From positions 126,237,989 to 126,301,988 of the forward strand of contig CP136068.1 of the NCBI GenBank assembly GCA_032622095.1: 64,000 nt of DNA. The letters are read 5' to 3'. Below the pieces are notes generated by a model. It was given only the letters and a program-made list of their open reading frames with translations, was not told the DNA's origin and did no database searches. Of the stretch, positions 57,459 through 64,000 are shown in pieces. This DNA comes from Siphonodentalium dalli. Lineage: Eukaryota; Mollusca; Scaphopoda; Gadilida; Siphonodentaliidae. A program made the position numbers and the translations under genes. How positions within the stretch are numbered: position 1 is the first letter of the stretch; each line of letters starts with the position of its first letter.

Positions 57459-59282
57459 CTGCTATTGAAAAGATTATGAAAACATGAAAGCAACAATCAG
57501 GGGTCAATACTATGAACAAATTTATACCTGTAAATACAAATAGTATTTATTAATTTGTAATTACAAATTTGTGTTAACTATCACAGTGGTTTCATAGTAC
57601 AGGGAAACTTTAGCCGTATTATTTGTACACTACATTATGAATATACAAACATATTATTAATAGTTACTAGTCAATTGTTATCGTCTCCCGACCATACATT
57701 TCGTCCTAATAGGGACACGACGACGCGGGGGTGACATGTGGGGTGTTGGAGGCTTGGTGGGTGCCCCCCAACTTTGGTCAAAATATTTCTCAACAGTTGG
57801 AAATTTCATACCGATCGGTTGACACAAACATTTTACACCACATATAAGCTCACGTTGTCATTATTGTTTAATTTCACAACCAATAATAAGTGAGAACTGC
57901 GTTTGGAGACCATTCAGTCTGATTCACTAGCATATTTTTGACTTTTGTTGAAAATTATGGTCTAAATGGCCATCAGATATAACTTGTTCAATGCCGGGAT
58001 GCAGTTGTAAAATTAAAGGTGGATAGCCCATGCACACTCAATCGTCACGTCCCTGTGTCCGAATATGTTGTTACTTTTTCAGTTGAGGGGAGGACTGTCC
58101 ACATCAAAATGTCATATACACCCGATATGCTGCGAGTGATATGGATATAAATTATTGTAACACCTTAGACTGGGCGAGGGGTGAAACCCCTAAAACGTAG
58201 AAAAAACTAACTCACCACTCTGCTCCCATTCACCCGTTATCAGTGTTATCTGAATACCTAGTTCAAATTAGACGGACATGTAGAGCTAAAATAACTGACA
58301 ACAATTTATCTGGGAAAGTTACACATGTGAAACGACACATTGGTTCGATCTCATTAATTCTCGGATAAATTTACAATTAACAGAAACTGTTCCACTTGCC
58401 AATTGTTCTTGTGTAGGTCTGTGCAATTGTATAACATTATATATATTCGACGTGAGCTATCTGACAGAAATTCAGTTGACTTTGACGACAGTGAGCATGC
58501 AGTTTTTAACTCGTTTTGAGCAGGCAGTGACCAATTGTTTGATTGAGACGATGGGTAAGATAACTACTTACTGTTCTCAGCGGTATTCAATGTTTGTAAG
58601 AACCTTTGCGCGTGCATAACACCTCCGCAGAGCGGCGTCGGTTTCATCACACGCCATTAGGTCATTCCAACCCGTGAATACATCGAGATCAGTAGGTAAT
58701 TATTACGTAAATCAATCACAAAATAGATAATCTTTTTGCGACAAGAAGCTAAACGTATTGTATTCCCATTTATGTCTAATTCGGGGTTGTTCCAAGTAGT
58801 GCACAACTGCAGTCGGATTTGTTTCCGTTATGTTGTTCGAACACGATTGCACAAACTACCAGTACAACGTGCCAAAAAGCATTTGTTTTTAAGAACGTGT
58901 GGTTATATGCTAGAAAGAGAGGGCGCTTAAGGACGGGCAGTTCTGTCCTTAGGGGAGTCCAATTTGAACTGCTTAGCAGCAAACGACTCAAAGTGATTCC
59001 CATGGGCATCGCGCAATTAATCACATGTACCATTTTCATTCCACTTTTAGTGTAATCTTGGCATACGAATATCCTTTTATCCGATTAAACGGGTCACATG
59101 AAAAGTCGATGTTTCCAGGTTTCTATTAATCACTTCGGTAGATTGATTTATTGTCCGAAACTGGTGTTGAACTGAATATCGAGAAGGTTAAATTATTCCG
59201 TAAAAGTGAGATTAAGATCCTGACAGATTTTCAGACCGCCCCACGAAGGAGCCATTTCACGACGCATGATACTTGTTTTGGG
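57459..59282. other. Upstream flank or intron of locus B
   Basis: No PAN or signal-peptide exon found on the minus strand. Open frames at 58.74-59.06 kb overlap on both strands and lack motifs. Confidence 0.3.
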
Positions 59283-59647
59283 TTAAAGTCATGGATAGCC
59301 TTCGCGGTGGGTTGTTGTTAAAAGAGTCGCTTCCAATAAAACCGCCACAAACAGAAAGAAGATTAAAATATAGACAACACATTGTTCTTATACCAATCAT
59401 AAATATCGCGTAAGCAGTATGTTATTGTCAAGTTAGTACGCTCTGTTATGTAAACAAAAGCCAACAATGGCTTTTGTTTACACAACAAAGTGCACAAACT
59501 TGACAATAACATACTATTTACACGATATTTATGATTGGAAAAAGAATAAAATATGTCTATGTTTTAATATTCTTTCTGTTTTGACGGGTGTGACTATTTA
59601 TTATATTTTAACAGCATACCCACCGGGAAGGCCATCTGCGCCTTTAA
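59283..59647. mobile_element. TTAAAG foldback element, family 2 (copy 2)
   Basis: Nearly perfect hairpin centred on GCCAACAATGGC (about 59464). The arms include GGCTTTTGTTTACA-AACA, AACTTGACAATAACATACT and CGATATTTATGATTGG, ending at TTAAAGTCATGGATAGCC on the left and, reversed, TTAAAGGCGCAGATGGCC on the right. Shares internal blocks with 18739-19240. Confidence 0.85.
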
Positions 59648-60109
59648 GATTCAGTCCATATATTTCTGCCAAAGTGTTCAGGATTCCGTCCTAATTAGTG
59701 CGTTATCATATATGTTCAATGCTGTCGATGGTTATTGTTTCTCACCATGAGCGCTAGGATTTCGGCACAGAGCAAACACATATGTGTAGATATATTATCA
59801 CATTTCCGACAGCCTCGACCTAGGGTGAACTTATGTGAAATGTGTCCATTTAACAGTTAAAGTCGAGTTTATATTTTCGTAGAATATGGAGTCAATTGTT
59901 CGTCGATTCACCAAGTCAATGACACTGAAGCTAAACTTGGAGAGAGGCTAATATTAACTTTTACAGTTAATGCAGCGATATAAGGACTGCGGAAAGTCAG
60001 AATGGCCATGTAAAACTTTCATACATTTAATTTAAAAAACAAATATATATATATGTATAAGCTATAATTCACAACATCGCCACTCAAAACATTACAATGG
60101 AAATTATAA

Positions 60110-61980
60110 ACGAATCTAAGTATCGGCGAAACTGATTTTAATCGCTCGCTGGTCTCTAGCTCAGATGTGATGAACAGCATTGGACAAATCGGCACAAATA
60201 AAGCCACTAGCTGTGACAATATCTCAGCAAAACTTTTGAAACTTGGAGCTCATGTTCTTGCTCCCACAGCTGGCTAGTCTAATTAATACCAGTTTTATTA
60301 GTGGGATATTCCCTGATAACCTCAAAAGAGCACAGGTTGTTCCTTGTTCAAGAAAAATAGCCCTCTTGATATAAAAACTATAGGCCAGTTAGTATATTAC
60401 CTATGTTCTCGAAGATATATGAGAAAGCTATTCATTCTCAGCTATCTGGTTTCTTCGAGAACATATTTGATCATTCGTTGTGTGTTTTTCGTAAAGACCA
60501 TGGTTGTCAGACCACGTTGCTGAGACTATTTGAAGACTGGAAATCTGCACTTGATCAACACAAATATGTTGCAGCTATTCTCATGGACTTATCCAAAGCT
60601 TTTGACTGCCTACCCCATTAACTTCTTCTTACTACATTATCAGCCTATGAAATTTCTGACAAAACGACCTCCCTCCTTCTCAGCTATTTAACAAATCATA
60701 AACAACAGATATTAAACTTCAAGGAGTTCTCCAATGATCAACCGTAGGACCGTTGTTATTCAATGTCTTTATAAACGATATTTTCTATTTCATACATAAT
60801 AGTGAAATGAAGTACCTTGTCATTTTCACACCCAGATTGTAATGTGCTTTTGGACACTCTTCAAACAGAGTCGGACAATTAGTGAAATGGTTTAAATCTA
60901 ATGGTATGCAAACAAACCCCGATAAATTCCAAGCTATTGCAATCGGTGCTGCATCATCCTCACTAAACCCGGTGTTCAACCCGGTGACGAAATAGTGAAA
61001 TTGTTGGATATTGACTACACACTAAAGTTTGACATTCATATTGCAAACGTATGTCGCAAGGCGTCACGTCAGATTAATGTTCTGAAACGTATAGGACACA
61101 ACTTGAACCATCTGTCCAAGATTACAATCTTCCATACATTTATTTTATCAAATTTTAATTTTTGGCCCTTAGCATGGCATTTTTGTAGCGAGGAAAGTAG
61201 CAAGAAACTAGAAAATATTCAATTTCGAGCACTACGCTTTATATATAATGACTACGTTTCATCCTATGGACTAAGGACTATGGCTATTGAAACATTTAGA
61301 ATCTTAAATAAGTTGTCACCTATGTGCTTACAGGACTTAGTTCATTGGAAAAACATAAAATAGAGTTTTAGGTATCCAATTGCAGAGGTACCCAGATTCA
61401 ATCTTGTGACATATGGTAAAAGGTCCTTTAAATATGCTGCCCCCACCCTCTAGAACGGCCTTCCCGAACATATCAGGACGCAATCAAATTTTAATCATTT
61501 TAAATCTGTGGGTATGTCCTGTGATGGTCCGGAGTGCCGCTGCAGTGTGTGTCGGTAGTAGCATATATATGTATTTGATATAATTTTCTGGCTAATTTTG
61601 TTTTAAAGCATCCCTTTCCGAAACCCAGAAACATGAAATTCAAGTTAATTCAAAATTCCTTATTCTCTTATATTTACTGGAAGTGGCAAATTTAAATTTT
61701 TATACATACTGATTTCTCTGGTGTTTTTTGTTTTCTGTTTTCTGTTTTTTTTAATAAATTAGAAATGTTAGTACTTGATAAATAAAATTTTAGCTGTTGT
61801 CAGTTAGGTATTTTAACTATGATTCAACTTAATTTAATTTGCATAAAATTGATATGTGACCCTGTGCTATGTATGTGTTTATTTATATATGTATCTGTTT
61901 TACAGTCGGTCAAAAGCTCTTCAGAGCTTGTGTTTGTAATATGTTTATACCTCCGACTTTTAAATAAAAATGATCCTATC
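60110..61980 (+). mobile_element. Third LINE: reverse transcriptase to 3' tail, 5' truncated
   Basis: Starts within the reverse transcriptase: K-A-T-S-C-D-N-I-S-A-K-L-L-K (about 60200), L-K-R-A-Q-V-V-P, F-S-K-I-Y-E-K-A-I, then L-M-D-L-S-K-A-F-D-C (about 60582), L-L-S-Y-L-T-N-H-K-Q-Q. Towards the end come I-D-Y-T-L-K-F-D-I-H (about 61005), the 61100-61360 thumb and connection region, and Y-A-A-P-T-L (about 61434). The G-V-P-Q-G box and the Y/F-A-D-D motif are lost to small deletions near 60740-60860. The 3' UTR (61560-61980) ends ACCTCCGACTTTTAAATAAAA plus TGATCCTATCC. A 3'-only copy of the same family is at 14583-14891. Confidence 0.88.
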
Positions 61981-62945
61981 CTTTGATAATCGGTGCTTGC
62001 GGTTGGACGTGAGGTCCTTGGGGAGTAGAGCGTCTGTTATTCAGGTCTATGTTCCATGTTTTAGCTGATATGATTATTGTTATACTATCCTTTAATCAAG
62101 CGGCGTGAATCTAGTGGGGAGCTCAAGTAGATGTATAGGTAATTATGTGACAGTAAGCAGCTATTAATGACATATTTAAAAATTAGTGTTCTTCATTGTT
62201 TCCTATAGACTTCAGTTTTGTTCTTGAACCATCCACAAAATGACAAATTGATAAAGATACCCACACAAATATGATGTCCCAATAGCATCCATAGCTAAAT
62301 CACCAGGACCCAGTGACATCATAGTATAATAGCGGGATTAGTTTGACGTTGTTTGATGCCGTGTATATATGGTGGAACGCACGACATTGGATCGGATGCG
62401 AAAATTGAACCACCAATAAAACAGGGACAATTAACTAAGGAGCGATGATGATGCGTCTCGATCCGGGCTCTTTGAACTCGGCACACATACGATACCTTGC
62501 CTCCGATTACCGTCTTCGGATCGGCGCTGAGTTTCCGAGTGGATTTGATGGGACGGTTTGATCTCCCCTCTATTCAGTGGTGCTAATATTTATGAAGGGT
62601 CATACATAAGGGTCCAATCGATACGAGCTGTATACTTTATACCGATAGCACATGGACACGAAAGTGCATAGCTGATTCCCATTAGCACAACTTATACAAA
62701 CTTACTTCTTTGATGTGCTGCTTCGTCGGATATGTTTCGCCTATTAGAATGCAAGCCGGAGCCGGAGCCGATAAATTATCAATACGAAACAAGCTATATA
62801 TTACGGTGGCTGAAATAGGATATTTAGTCCGGGAGCTAATAGGGGTACCCTTGCACCCCCCCTGGGACTTAACTTCACCCTACTCATTTTGTTCCTTATT
62901 ATGTCCTTCAACTTTTAAGCAATGTTAACAAGAACAAAAAGTGGC
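61981..62945. other. Non-coding or unassigned
   Basis: A GC-richer patch at about 62440-62580 stands out from its surroundings, but I find no gene in it. Confidence 0.3.
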
Positions 62946-62949
62946 CGTG

Positions 62950-63530
62950 TAGACTCCAGACAAGATGGCGTCCATCATGGCCGCCGTTTTTCAGACCAGA
63001 CCCTAAGTCAGTTTTATGCAAATTATAGCGGGAAGATCTTGTAAAATGTATACAAATGTATATATTTTCGTGAAGCTGAGACATAATGACACTTTTTTGG
63101 ACCAAAATTGAAACTCACCATCCAAGATGGCCGCCAAAATGGCCACCGGAAGTTGAAAATATAACATTTTTTCACAAATATCTTCTAGATCAATTCATGC
63201 TGTTTGGAACTGGTTGAGTAATGCAACTTTATTTTGTGTTTTGTATATTAACTGATCATTGGAGCAACGAAATATAGAATTATTGGGGTCCTAACCCATT
63301 CCGATCCCTCAAAAATTCGATTTTTCAGAATGCGGTATAAAATTTCACAAAAAATCACAATTGGGATTCTAGTCATATTTCAACAAGAAATGAACATAAC
63401 TTTGTAATGTAAGTGAGGCATATCATTAACTATTAATATTCCAAATCACTGGAACCAAAATTCTTACTTTGGCTCAAAATGGCTGCCAATATGGCCGCCA
63501 AAATATGGAAAATGGTAAATATTACACCAG
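62950..63530 (+). repeat. Long 'ATGGCNGCC' repeat, diverged third copy
   Basis: ACAAGATGGCGTCCATCATGGCCGCC, AAAATGTATACAAATGTATA, CAAGATGGCCGCCAAAATGGCC, TCATTGGAGCAACGAAATAT, CAGAATGCGGTATAAAATTTCACA and ATGGCTGCCAATATGGCCGCCAAAATATGGAAAATGG follow the order of the unit at 23963-24663 in the same orientation. Another fragment (AAGATGGCTTCCAAAATGGCAACC) is at 63833. Confidence 0.85.
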
Positions 63531-64000
63531 CGTGTCCTGCAATCGCTTACAAGTTGTGGTTGGTGTATAAAATTGGCTATTCTGCATTCTATACATTGAA
63601 TACTAACATCTCTGATGCACCATGGTTAATTCTTACTATTGTCACCCCTGACATCGTCAAACATATTGGACTTTTCTCTCAAAAACTTGACATAAATATT
63701 GGCAAAAATTTACTTTTCAGGTTTGGACCAATTTTTCAGGTAAAATATAACTATCTTTGGATTGAAAGGTGTTTATTGTTTTGGTCTATCTTAAATGTGT
63801 CTCACTAAGGTGTTTATAGACTAAATTGCTCAAGATGGCTTCCAAAATGGCAACCAAATTTGTAGAATGTTAATTTTTTACATATATCCCGAACATTCTC
63901 TGCATTATCCGAAAAGGTACCATATTGTGACTCACTTGGTTATTATACATGTTAGTTAATTAACTGACAACTACATGTTCTATTCTGGTTGTCTCAGTTC

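Noticed and set aside
63479-63808. 109-codon plus-strand frame starting M-A-A-N-M-A-A-K
   Set aside because: The start is the ATGGCTGCCAATATGGCCGCC repeat module; the rest has no family features.

Overview
This is an AT-rich, gene-poor eukaryotic window, most likely from a marine invertebrate. Short coding blocks are bounded by GT/AG splice signals, there are no operons, and most recognisable sequence is repeats. The mix of C-type lectin and PAN/Apple exons, diverged non-LTR retrotransposons, a Penelope-type GIY-YIG fragment, a Maverick/Polinton, tRNA-derived SINEs, many foldback elements and a short 'GGACGTTTCGGCAC' minisatellite suggests a lophotrochozoan, perhaps a mollusc. That taxonomic guess is inference. 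No complete host gene is contained.

Host coding sequence. Positions 1-258 (+) are the last coding exon of an unrecognised protein. Two lectin-like loci lie on the minus strand. Locus A has a signal-peptide plus PAN/Apple exon (about 15.0-15.3 kb) and a small cysteine exon (11.6-11.7 kb); a broken PAN copy lies at 16.5-16.8 kb. Locus B has a cysteine/threonine linker exon (57.3-57.5 kb), an N-terminal C-type lectin exon (53.5-53.7 kb) and a C-terminal lectin exon (47.8-48.0 kb). Its exon phases join correctly.

Mobile DNA, left to right. A GIY-YIG remnant of a Penelope-like element ends in a hammerhead-like motif (2.95-3.43 kb). A LINE ORF1 remnant lies at 5.4-6.07 kb and a nearly full-length decayed LINE ORF2 at 7.03-10.05 kb. 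A second decayed LINE is at 49.87-52.70 kb and abuts a tRNA-SINE (52.7-53.1 kb). A 5'-truncated LINE at 60.1-61.98 kb has a 3' end that recurs at 14.58-14.89 kb. At least six foldback elements begin or end with TTAA, several with TTAAAG. A piggyBac-like miniature element at 17.73-18.13 kb carries two 67-bp palindromes that are exact reverse complements of each other. A ~700-bp repeat rich in 'ATGGCNGCCAAAATGG' occurs as an inverted pair (24.0-24.7 and 27.6-28.3 kb) and again near the right edge.

The richest region is 29.4-34.7 kb (+), a decayed Maverick/Polinton. In order it holds a conserved accessory gene, the N-terminal part of an integrase, the minor capsid (penton) protein, a basic pX-like core peptide, the major capsid protein and an adenain-type cysteine protease. 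Next to these is a decayed NADAR-domain (YbiA-like) gene, an unexpected cargo. Tandem repeats follow it. I did not find a packaging ATPase or a protein-primed DNA polymerase B.

Two AT-rich minisatellites at 12.84-13.15 and 14.03-14.35 kb are built from short palindromes. A ~160-bp tandem array occupies 19.94-20.9 kb.
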